Assembly: GCA_029865515.1 (NCBI GenBank)
Contig: JAOUGQ010000155.1
Location: forward strand, 1-6,853
Origin: Nitrospirota bacterium
GTDB taxonomy: Bacteria > Nitrospirota > Nitrospiria > Nitrospirales > UBA8639
Length of the DNA: 6,853 nt
Direction of reading: 5' to 3'
The translations under genes and the position numbers were made by a program. Under the pieces are notes generated by a model, which saw only the letters and a list, made by a program, of their open reading frames with translations, ran no database searches and had not been told where the DNA came from. Positions 1 to 5,918 of the stretch are shown one piece after another; positions within the stretch are counted from its first letter, which is position 1; each line of letters starts with the position of its first letter.

Positions 1-53
1 CACTTCCCGCGTTGAGGGTAATGGAGATAAAAGCACTCTACTCCCCCTCAAAT

Positions 54-64
54 TGACATTGTCA
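54..64. repeat. 11-bp palindrome just past the ggt stop codon
   Basis: TGACA-T-TGTCA is a perfect 5-bp inverted repeat around a single centre base, lying two bases beyond the ggt stop codon. The stem is too short, has no loop and lacks a U-tract, so it is not an intrinsic terminator. It could be a small operator or chance. Nothing else in bases 1-66 is recognisable: no start codon with a ribosome binding site and no terminator for ggt. Confidence 0.25.
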
Positions 65-66
65 GC

Positions 67-1845
67 TCAATACCCGGCGGCCAGGGAGTCCGGTTTGCGG
101 GGGTCGGAAGCTCCAAACAAACCATGCGTCCCCTTGAGAATACTTTGAGCCCCGCCCATGGTGTCCTGGAGCGTGATGGTGTAACCCTGTTGTTCAAGAA
201 GGGCCAGCGTATCCGGACTGAATCCGGGCTCCACCCGCACTTCGTCGGGCATCCATTGATGATGGATACGGGGGGCTGCGGTGGCAGAAGCCAGGTTCAT
301 ACCATGATCGATCACATTCAATATTATTTGAAGAGTCGTGGTGATGATATGACTCCCTCCCGGGCTCCCGGTAGCGAGGAACGGTTTTCCTTTGTGCAGG
401 ACCACGGTCGGGGTCATCGAGGAGAGGGGACGCTTTCCCGGTTCAATAGCATTGGCCGTCGATCCCATCAGACCGTAGGCATTGGGCATTCCAGGTTTCG
501 CCACAAAATCATCCATTTCATTATTCAAGAGCATTCCGGTTCCCTCGGCCACAATGCCGCTGCCAAAACTGAAATTGATGGTATAAGTGTTCGACACCAC
601 ATTGCCGTCTTTATCCATGACCGAAAAGTGTGTGGTGTCCAGCCCCTCGTAGGGCAAAGGGTTGGAAGGCCGAATATCCGACGATGGACGGGCCTTCTGC
701 GGGTCAATGAGGGCATGTAAGTGTTTCGCATAGTCCTTGGAGATCAGACCTTGCACCGGCACCTCCACAAATTCAGGATCGCCCAGCCAACGGCTCCGGT
801 CCGCATAGGCGAGTTTCATGCTCTCCACCAGCCAGTGAATGGTCCTGGCGCTATTGTGCCCGAAGACCTGCAGGGACTCGTGTTCCAGAATATTCAGCAT
901 TTGTATTAAGTGAACCCCCCCGGAACTGGGAGGAGGCATCGACAGAATTTCGTACCCGCGATAGGTTCCCCGCACCGGTTTTCGCCAGACGGCACGATAG
1001 CGACGCAAGTCTTCTTGAGAGATCAACCCTCCATGCGCGCGCATCTCCGCGGTCACCCGCTCTGCGATAGGGCCTTCATAAAAGGCACCCGGCCCCTGCT
1101 CGGAAATTTGTTGAAGCGACCACGCCAGATCTTTCTGGATCAACCGATCCCCTGACCGATACGTCGTCCCATCCGGTCGGAAAAAAATGCGGCGTGTGGA
1201 GGGCCACTGAGAAAGGTGTTTTGCCTTTTCCTGAATCGCCACGGCCAACTCAGGGGACACAATGATCCCTTCCCTGGCAAGCCGGATAGCCGGAGCCACC
1301 ACTTCCGGGAGAGACAGGGTGCCGTGCGATTCAAGCGCTTCAACCAAACCCGCGACCGTGCCGGGAACCCCGACAGATTGATGGCTGTAACGAAGACGGA
1401 GCTGGTCTACCGTTCCATCTTCTTGAAACATCTGCGGCCTTGAGGTGGCAGGAGCGACTTCGCGGTAATCAAGGGCCATGGCGGCATCCTTCCGGGCATT
1501 ATAGATCAGCATGAACCCGCCACCTCCGAGATTCCCGGCCTGGGGAAGGGTGACCGCCAGCGCAAAGCCCACCCCCACTGCGGCATCAATCGCATTTCCC
1601 CCGGCTTTCAATATTTCCACACCCACACGGGTGGCCATGGCCTCCTGACTGACAACCATTCCACGTTCAGCAAAGACGGGATGAAAAATTTCTTTGTGGG
1701 AAACGATAGGTGTGTCTTGAGCAAACACCGCATCGGGAACCATCGAAACCAACGCACAACAGAGCACCATCCACGCCAAGCACGTCTTGCTGGCCAACGC
1801 CCAATAAGGGGTGTTGTTCACGTATTGAATTTTGGAGGTCATCAT
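67..1845 (-). CDS. ggt: Gamma-glutamyltransferase (glutathione hydrolase) precursor, secreted
   Basis: This N-terminal-nucleophile hydrolase cleaves the gamma-glutamyl bond of glutathione and related peptides, transferring the glutamyl group to water or an amino acid. In Gram-negatives it acts in the periplasm. The 592-residue product is full length for the family. Residues 1-42 look like a Sec signal peptide with hydrophobic core 23-37 and likely cleavage after AVFA at 42. The motif LDTTHFSV places the autoprocessing nucleophile at Thr404, splitting the chain into large and small subunits. Also visible are DYRE (Arg128, glutamate carboxylate binding), the Ser475-Ser476 pair in RPLSSM, and SPGG with the oxyanion glycines 496-497. 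The E. coli-type lid-loop region (NAYGLMG, 455-461) is present, unlike Bacillus enzymes that lack it. The start at tandem ATG codons has only a distant AGGA, about 13 bases upstream. A TTG at residue 17 would give a more typical 26-residue signal peptide, so the start is uncertain. The gene is divergent from its neighbour and has no visible partner. Confidence 0.96.
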   Translation of the reverse strand: MMTSKIQYVNNTPYWALASKTCLAWMVLCCALVSMVPDAVFAQDTPIVSHKEIFHPVFAERGMVVSQEAMATRVGVEILKAGGNAIDAAVGVGFALAVTLPQAGNLGGGGFMLIYNARKDAAMALDYREVAPATSRPQMFQEDGTVDQLRLRYSHQSVGVPGTVAGLVEALESHGTLSLPEVVAPAIRLAREGIIVSPELAVAIQEKAKHLSQWPSTRRIFFRPDGTTYRSGDRLIQKDLAWSLQQISEQGPGAFYEGPIAERVTAEMRAHGGLISQEDLRRYRAVWRKPVRGTYRGYEILSMPPPSSGGVHLIQMLNILEHESLQVFGHNSARTIHWLVESMKLAYADRSRWLGDPEFVEVPVQGLISKDYAKHLHALIDPQKARPSSDIRPSNPLPYEGLDTTHFSVMDKDGNVVSNTYTINFSFGSGIVAEGTGMLLNNEMDDFVAKPGMPNAYGLMGSTANAIEPGKRPLSSMTPTVVLHKGKPFLATGSPGGSHIITTTLQIILNVIDHGMNLASATAAPRIHHQWMPDEVRVEPGFSPDTLALLEQQGYTITLQDTMGGAQSILKGTHGLFGASDPRKPDSLAAGY

Positions 1846-1925
1846 GGCAGACAGCGTTTCCTACGTTTCACAGAGCCAACCATAAGAAAAAATTGAGTGG
1901 GATGATGCAAGTCTTCAATTTTCTT

Positions 1926-1937
1926 CTGAAATTTCAG
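1926..1937. repeat. Perfect 12-bp palindrome CTGAAATTTCAG, possible operator
   Basis: CTGAAATTTCAG is identical to its reverse complement over all 12 bases. It sits about 80 bp upstream of the ggt start, in the region shared by two divergent genes, where a dimeric regulator could bind. No second copy was noticed in the window and no regulator gene is adjacent, so the operator role is inference. Confidence 0.3.
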
Positions 1938-2128
1938 GTCTATGGAGGAACCGGATATCATCATATATTGAAAAGCCGATAAAACAAAACTTGGCCTTTC
2001 ACGCAACCCGGTACCTTTTCCATGAACTCATCGGCTTGTTTTCTTTGAGTCCAGTTCTTGCTTCTCAAATCGTATTAAGTGAGTATTGAGTGAACACGAG
2101 CATGAGATAAATGAACAGATTCCCTTCC

Positions 2129-2156
2129 ATTACCTTGAACCTTCTATTTCAATAAT
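2129..2156 (+). promoter_or_regulatory. Possible promoter close to the MgtC-like start (leaderless candidate)
   Basis: AATAAT at 2151-2156 matches TATAAT at five of six positions and ends only eight bases before the ATG at 2165, so transcription would begin at or next to the start codon. The -35 partner is poor: ATTACC at 2129-2134, three of six, with 16-bp spacing. The absence of a Shine-Dalgarno before this ATG fits a leaderless transcript, but does not prove it. Confidence 0.25.
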
Positions 2157-2164
2157 ACCTGACC

Positions 2165-3475
2165 ATGCAGACCTTTGAAGAATCATTTCTCGGCTTTCTG
2201 GTGGCCCTTGCCGCAGGAGCCTTGATCGGCTTGGAACGCCAGCAGGATCTTGGCTTGGAGCGAAAAACCGGGATCGGCGGTGTTAGAACGTTTCCCCTGA
2301 TCGCCCTGGCCGGAGCCATGTCGGCGTTTTTATCCCAGGCCATGGGCGAATGGCCTATTATTGCCACGTTGCTGATTCTTGGCGCGCTCCTGGCTGTTTC
2401 CTATGATAAGGAATGGAGCCGGAAGGATCATCCGGGGATCATCACCGCACTCGCAGCCTTGATTACGTTTCTCCTGGGAGTCCTCGCTTTACTTCCCGGC
2501 CTCCCGCTTGATGCCCCACATCGGTATCTGCTCATCGTCGGCAGCGCAGGGGTCGTCATGGCCTTGTTGTCATTAAAAGAACGGCTCCATCATGTGGTGC
2601 AACAAGTGTCCGATGCTGATATCTATGCCACCGCAAAATTTGTCATTTTGGCCCTCGTGGTCCTGCCCCTCCTTCCGAATCGCACCTTTGGCCCGCTGGA
2701 TGTCCTCAACCCCTTCCATACCGGCATCATGGTTGTTCTTATTGCGGGCATCAGTTTTCTGGGATATCTGTGCACTCGAGTCATCGGACCCAATAAAGGG
2801 CTTGCGACGACGGGGATCCTGGGAGGATTCGTGTCGTCAACCGCCGTCACCATGAGTATGGCTGCTCAAGCACGTGAGGACTCACGCCTGGCCTTGCCGG
2901 GAGCCATGGCCATCCTTGGTGCCTCCAGCACCATGTTTGCCAGGATGCTGGTAATTGTGAGTCTCCTTCAACCGGATCTCTTCCTGATGCTTCTCGCTCC
3001 GTTGGGAGGCATGGCCCTCTGCGGCTATGTGATGAGTTTCATCTTATATGGCAAAGCCCAACGCACCACGACGGATAGTACGGATAGTCCGGACATTTCT
3101 CATCGCAATCCATTCGAATTACGTCCGGCCTTGGGCTTTGGCCTATTGTATGCCGGGGTGCTGTTCATCTCTAAAGCTGCCCAAACATTCTTAGGAGATC
3201 GAGGGTTGTATGCGTCCAGCCTATTAGCCGGCACCACCGACGTCGATGCCATCACGTTGTCGGTTGTACGCTTACAGCAAGAAGGGATCCTGGCAGTGAC
3301 TGCTGCCACGGCCATCACCCTCGCCGCCATGACGAATACGATTGTGAAAGCTCTGTTAGCAGGATGGTTTGGAGGAAAACCGCTCATAAAATATGTGGCG
3401 CCAGGCATGATCGTCGTTTTGGCAACCGGTGGCCTCATCCTGCTAATCTTTGGTTTCACGCACCCTAAACTGTGA
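2165..3475 (+). CDS. MgtC/SapB-DUF4010 family integral membrane protein
   Basis: This is a 436-residue, strongly hydrophobic protein of the inner membrane with about twelve predicted membrane segments by eye (roughly 6-23, 42-58, 64-80, 93-111, 118-137, 155-172, 186-203, 214-232, 245-267, 271-295, 319-341, 375-399, 408-430). The N-terminal part carries MgtC/SapB signatures: ALIGLERQ (19-26) and GGVRTFPLIALAGA (38-51). The C-terminal half fits DUF4010, including the conserved GTTDVDAIT (356-364) with acidic residues inside a membrane region. The architecture is complete and typical of the long two-domain family. Its molecular role is unknown; MgtC proper is linked to magnesium-limited growth and virulence, which should not be transferred to this subfamily. 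A hydrophilic loop at 297-318 contains a short tandem repeat. The ATG is the first usable start after an in-frame stop at 2153-2155, and no Shine-Dalgarno precedes it. The next gene starts 13 bases after the stop. Confidence 0.9.
   Translation: MQTFEESFLGFLVALAAGALIGLERQQDLGLERKTGIGGVRTFPLIALAGAMSAFLSQAMGEWPIIATLLILGALLAVSYDKEWSRKDHPGIITALAALITFLLGVLALLPGLPLDAPHRYLLIVGSAGVVMALLSLKERLHHVVQQVSDADIYATAKFVILALVVLPLLPNRTFGPLDVLNPFHTGIMVVLIAGISFLGYLCTRVIGPNKGLATTGILGGFVSSTAVTMSMAAQAREDSRLALPGAMAILGASSTMFARMLVIVSLLQPDLFLMLLAPLGGMALCGYVMSFILYGKAQRTTTDSTDSPDISHRNPFELRPALGFGLLYAGVLFISKAAQTFLGDRGLYASSLLAGTTDVDAITLSVVRLQQEGILAVTAATAITLAAMTNTIVKALLAGWFGGKPLIKYVAPGMIVVLATGGLILLIFGFTHPKL
3071..3088 (+). repeat. 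Exact 9-bp tandem duplication inside the MgtC-like gene
   Basis: ACGGATAGT occurs twice head to tail, in frame, encoding Thr-Asp-Ser twice (residues 303-308) in the hydrophilic loop between two membrane segments. Being a multiple of three in a tolerant loop, it leaves the protein intact. It is probably a slippage product. Confidence 0.8.
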
Positions 3476-3488
3476 AAATAGGCCGACC

Positions 3489-4175
3489 ATGGGCATGGAT
3501 CCTGACGCACACGATCACACGCATACTATCCTTAAGGTTCTCGTGGGTTCCCATGCCCATGGCTTGGCCTCCGAAGAGAGCGACCGGGATTACCGTCGGG
3601 TTTATATTATCCCGACTGAGGATATGTTTCAGTTGGGATTCAAGTATCCCGCCACACAATGGACCAAGGGAGATGGCGATGAGACAGCCTGGGAGATCGG
3701 ACAATTTCTGCTGCTGGCTACTCAGGGCCATCCGCTCGTTCTTGAAACGTTGCTGGCCCCCGTCATCACCGCCAATGCATGGGGAGAACAATTGCGCGAG
3801 TTATTGCCGGTTCTGTGTTCCCCGCAAAAAGCCTTTGAGGCCTTTACCAACTATGCCAACAATCAACGCACTAAGTTGCTGGAAAAGAAAGATGGACGCC
3901 CGGCGAAGTATGCCGCCGCCTATATTCGTGTCCTGTATAACCTGTCTGAATTGTTAGCCTCGGGCAGCTTTCACATCCGCGTGGCGGACACCCCGGCGGG
4001 AGAACGGCTGGCTCACATAAAAGATGGGCAATACCGGTTAGGCGAAGTAATAGATTGGGGCGAGGAACTGACACAGCAGGCACAAGAGTTGACTGCTCAA
4101 TGTCGGGATAAGAGCGATCTACTACGCATCAATGCCTTTCTGGTCGCCATTCGCCGGGCGTTCCTTACTCCTTAA
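3489..4175 (+). CDS. RlaP/YcgL-type predicted nucleotidyltransferase (DNA polymerase beta superfamily)
   Basis: The 228-residue product opens with a minimal nucleotidyltransferase core. LVGSHAHG (18-25) is the glycine-serine nucleotide-binding motif, and SDRDYR (31-36) supplies the two metal-binding aspartates, Asp32 and Asp34. The conserved block ETAWEIGQF (66-74), GHP (80-82) and LETL (85-88) follow, then a mostly helical C-terminal half. This fits the RlaP family (COG3541), named for frequent association with RNA ligases; members are presumed to add nucleotides to RNA termini, but the substrate is not established. No RNA ligase is in this window. I chose ATG 3489 because AGG at 3480-3482 lies six bases upstream. 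A TTG at 3450 would extend the protein by 13 residues and overlap the preceding gene, and a second ATG exists at 3495. The 13-bp gap to the MgtC-like gene suggests one transcript. Catalytic residues look intact. Family assignment is fairly sure; function is open. Confidence 0.85.
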   Translation: MGMDPDAHDHTHTILKVLVGSHAHGLASEESDRDYRRVYIIPTEDMFQLGFKYPATQWTKGDGDETAWEIGQFLLLATQGHPLVLETLLAPVITANAWGEQLRELLPVLCSPQKAFEAFTNYANNQRTKLLEKKDGRPAKYAAAYIRVLYNLSELLASGSFHIRVADTPAGERLAHIKDGQYRLGEVIDWGEELTQQAQELTAQCRDKSDLLRINAFLVAIRRAFLTP

Positions 4176-4181
4176 CAGGAT

Positions 4182-4188
4182 CTTGAAA
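4182..4188 (+). promoter_or_regulatory. Possible sigma32-like -35 element upstream of the chaperone operon
   Basis: CTTGAAA matches the enterobacterial heat-shock sigma factor -35 consensus and lies 132 bases before the J-protein start. No convincing CCCCATNT-type -10 follows at the right distance; the best stretch, TCCGACAA near 4204-4211, is poor. The element is listed only because heat-shock control would suit the genes downstream. Confidence 0.15.
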
Positions 4189-4277
4189 AAGAGGTGTTCA
4201 CGCTCCGACAATTGACTCTTGTCTTCGTTTGGGAAAAAGCGCTAGCTTTAAAGTCATGAGACATCGTGTTGTTCTCG

Positions 4278-4310
4278 ATTAGGTTTCCAGTTTTTCAACC
4301 TAGTTAAGGG
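4278..4310 (+). promoter_or_regulatory. 5'-leader hairpin abutting the cbpA ribosome binding site
   Basis: TAGGTT (4280-4285) pairs perfectly with AACCTA (4297-4302) across an 11-base loop, and the stem extends outward by a wobble pair and an A-T pair to 4278/4304. The right arm ends directly before the Shine-Dalgarno AAGGG (4306-4310), which is nine bases from the ATG at 4320. A hairpin stacked against the ribosome binding site of a chaperone gene could modulate translation, but it does not itself sequester the AAGGG. Function is inferred. Confidence 0.35.
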
Positions 4311-4319
4311 TTCTCAGTT

Positions 4320-5282
4320 ATGCCATCCGCGCAACGGGACTATTACGACATACTCGGGGTAAAAAAAACCGTCGACTCCAAAGAGCTTAAAAAAGCCTAT
4401 CGTCGGCTGGCACGCCAGTATCATCCGGATTTACATCCCGGCGAAAAAAAGCCGGAAATGGAAAAGAAATTCCAAGAGTTGAACGAAGCCTACGAAGTGT
4501 TAGCGGATGAGGAAACCAGGAAAAAATATGATCAATACGGCAAGAACTGGAAGGAAGCCGAGGCATATGAACGGGCCCGCCAACAGGCAGGAGGAGCCTA
4601 TCCCGGTGGTGGCCCCTCCGCCGGATACACTCAAGGAGGCGCCGATTTCAGTGATATCTTTGAAGACCTGTTTGGAGGGAGAGGTCAACGGGAAGGAGCA
4701 TCTTTTCGGGGCTTCGCCATGGCGGGAGCCGACCTGGAAGCGAGCCTCCCGGTTTCTCTACGTGAAGCCTTCACCGGCACGCGCCGGATCTTGAATCTTC
4801 CTGATGCCACCGGCACCCCTCGTCCGATAGAAATCCGCATTCCAGCAGGAGTGCGGGATGGCGAACGACTCCGCGTCAAAGGGAAAGGCGCGCCCGGTCG
4901 CGGAGGAGGACCACCGGGGGATTTATTTTTCCTTGTGCAGATCGCTCCTCACCCCGTATTTCATCGCAAGGATGGGGATATTGTGGTCACCCTTCCTCTG
5001 TGGCCTTGGGAGGCCGTGTTGGGCACCGAGGTGCAAGTGCCGACATTATCGGGGACTGTCCGCCTGAAAATACCCCCCGGCAGTCAACCCCAACAACGGA
5101 TGCGATTAAAGGGAAAAGGGCTTCCCAAGCGGACAGGAGGCCATGGGGACCAATTTGTGGTTCTAGACATTGTCCTCCCCAAGTCTCCTTCTCCCGATGA
5201 GCAACCCCTCTATGAACAATTAGCGAAATTAGATCATCCCGATCCCCGTTCATCCCTTCTTCGTGAGGCCACCCATGAATGA
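4320..5282 (+). CDS. cbpA: Class B J-domain co-chaperone, CbpA/DnaJ-like
   Basis: This 320-residue cytoplasmic co-chaperone should stimulate the ATPase of DnaK (Hsp70) and deliver unfolded clients. The J-domain spans about 7-72 (DYYDILGV at the start) with the essential HPD tripeptide at 35-37 and the KFQELNEAYEVL helix at 50-61. A Gly-rich linker covers about 91-135, including DIFEDLFGG (112-120). Two C-terminal beta-sandwich domains follow at about 137-210 and 213-288, with IRIPAGVRDG (172-181) and RLKIPPGSQ (248-256) as their typical landmarks. There are no CXXCXGXG zinc-finger repeats, so it is a class B (CbpA-type) rather than canonical DnaJ. E. coli CbpA is slightly shorter at 306 residues. 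The Shine-Dalgarno AAGGG at 4306-4310 supports the ATG. The gene overlaps cbpM by eight bases, confirming the CbpA assignment. E. coli CbpA also binds DNA; whether this one does cannot be seen. Confidence 0.95.
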   Translation: MPSAQRDYYDILGVKKTVDSKELKKAYRRLARQYHPDLHPGEKKPEMEKKFQELNEAYEVLADEETRKKYDQYGKNWKEAEAYERARQQAGGAYPGGGPSAGYTQGGADFSDIFEDLFGGRGQREGASFRGFAMAGADLEASLPVSLREAFTGTRRILNLPDATGTPRPIEIRIPAGVRDGERLRVKGKGAPGRGGGPPGDLFFLVQIAPHPVFHRKDGDIVVTLPLWPWEAVLGTEVQVPTLSGTVRLKIPPGSQPQQRMRLKGKGLPKRTGGHGDQFVVLDIVLPKSPSPDEQPLYEQLAKLDHPDPRSSLLREATHE

Positions 5283-5601
5283 AGAATCGCAACCCACCGT
5301 GGAACAGGTTACCGCGGAAATTATCACCGCAGGAAGAATCCGACGCGAAGAGGTCTGTGCCCGCTTAGGAATCGGCGATGACATGCTGGAGGTCTGTTTG
5401 CAATGGGCAATTATTCAACATCCGGAACCGGACCCGCAGGGGACGATTCTTTTTCCGGAAGATGCCCTTGACCGATTAGGTCGCGGACTCCGGTTACATC
5501 GCGACTTGGGGATTAACTGGCCTGGAGTCAGCGTCGCCCTGGAATTGTTGGACCGCATTGAAGAACTGGAACAACAAGTCCACGACCTTTCCAACTTGTA
5601 A
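5275..5601 (+). CDS. cbpM: CbpM-type chaperone modulator (MerR-like)
   Basis: The 108-residue product has a MerR-like helix-turn-helix half (about 10-48, with EEVCARLGI at 25-33) followed by a short PEDALDRL segment (61-68), the family block LRLHRDLGINWPGVSVAL (72-89) and a C-terminal coiled segment LLDRIEELEQQVHDL (91-105). In enteric bacteria CbpM binds the J-domain of CbpA and blocks both its DnaK stimulation and its DNA binding, and this family is typically encoded directly downstream of cbpA. I chose ATG 5275 because GAGG at 5265-5268 is six bases upstream; a GTG at 5263 would add four residues and bury that site. The start lies inside the last codons of cbpA, in a different frame, which favours translational coupling and balanced amounts of the two partners. 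The protein is complete. It is distinguished from true MerR regulators by its short length and lack of a metal-binding effector end. Confidence 0.9.
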   Translation: MNEESQPTVEQVTAEIITAGRIRREEVCARLGIGDDMLEVCLQWAIIQHPEPDPQGTILFPEDALDRLGRGLRLHRDLGINWPGVSVALELLDRIEELEQQVHDLSNL

Positions 5602-5604
5602 GCA

Positions 5605-5630
5605 GAATGGTTTTCCCATTCCCCTTTCTT
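5605..5630 (+). terminator. Weak terminator-like hairpin after cbpM
   Basis: GAATGG (5605-5610) pairs perfectly with CCATTC (5616-5621) over a five-base loop, four bases after the cbpM stop. It is followed by CCC and then TTTCTT. The stem is only six pairs with half of them G-C, and the T-run is interrupted, so termination would be inefficient. Position at the end of the cbpA-cbpM pair is the main support. Confidence 0.35.
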
Positions 5631-5839
5631 AAGATTCAAACAGAAATTTATTTTAATGGCCATCACCCTGCAACTTGTTTTGGGGCAAAGTGGGACAGAA
5701 GACCTTCCTAGAGGTGTGGCATGAAGGGACACTTATAACCGATCCTCCCTTTCAAAGGACTACAAGCCTTACCAAAAGACCTTGCTGGCAGACACTCTAT
5801 TTAGCTCCTATCCAAAAAGTTTGAATTTCAAGTAGCGGC

Positions 5840-5868
5840 ATGAAACTTGTTTAATAATTTGTTATAAG
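5840..5868 (+). promoter_or_regulatory. Sigma70-type promoter for the zinc-ribbon/nrdJ transcript
   Basis: ATGAAA (5840-5845, four of six against TTGACA) and TATAAG (5863-5868, five of six against TATAAT) are separated by the optimal 17 bp, in an AT-rich stretch. Transcription would start near 5875, giving a leader of about 45 bases. This is the best promoter-like pair in the window, but was judged by eye only. Confidence 0.5.
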
Positions 5869-5918
5869 GATGAGCGTTATGCTCGGAATTTCTCCACGAT
5901 AAGAAAAGAGGTAAAATT

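Larger units (their letters stand above)
1846..2164. other. Divergent intergenic region (319 bp) between ggt and the MgtC-like gene
   Basis: This AT-richer stretch must hold the promoters of both divergent genes. I see no tRNA, no ncRNA and no credible gene. It contains a perfect 12-bp palindrome (1926-1937), an 8-bp inverted repeat AAGCCGAT/ATCGGCTT (1973-1980 and 2030-2037, 49 bases apart), and a possible -10 element at 2151-2156. No strong -35/-10 pair is visible for ggt on the minus strand. Confidence 0.7.
5602..5918. other. Intergenic region (317 bp) between cbpM and the zinc-ribbon gene
   Basis: The first part holds a weak terminator-like hairpin (5605-5630) and the last 80 bases a plausible promoter and leader. 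The middle (about 5635-5830) shows only small inverted repeats: AAGGGA at 5724-5729 against TCCCTT at 5746-5751, and CCTTT-C-AAAGG at 5748-5758. I found no tRNA or recognised ncRNA. A 22-codon reading frame at 5656-5724 lacks a ribosome binding site. Confidence 0.7.

Noticed and set aside
53..58. Exact TTGACA hexamer on the plus strand
   Set aside because: No -10 element follows at 15-19 bp, where the sequence is GC-rich ggt coding DNA, and no plus-strand gene starts nearby.
124..720. 198-codon open frame on the plus strand, opposite ggt
   Set aside because: It lies wholly antisense to a clearly conserved enzyme, and its translation is Arg/His-rich with no domain. It is a shadow of ggt.
1844..1885. 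13-codon plus-strand frame with a strong GGAGG five bases before its ATG, overlapping the ggt start
   Set aside because: The GGAGG is explained by Thr-Ser codons of ggt read backwards; the peptide is very short and no promoter is evident. Probably coincidence.
3100..3510. 136-codon minus-strand frame opposite the MgtC-like gene end
   Set aside because: It is antisense to DUF4010 coding sequence and has no recognisable features.
4236..4249. AAAGC-GCTA-GCTTT inverted repeat upstream of cbpA, considered as a terminator for the nucleotidyltransferase gene
   Set aside because: The five-pair, A/T-dominated stem is followed by AAAG rather than a T-run, so it is not a plausible terminator.
5656..5724. 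22-codon plus-strand frame in the cbpM downstream gap
   Set aside because: No Shine-Dalgarno precedes the ATG and nothing supports expression.
5415..5732. 105-codon minus-strand frame over the cbpM end and the gap after it
   Set aside because: About half is antisense to cbpM. The remainder has no family resemblance and no good ribosome binding site.
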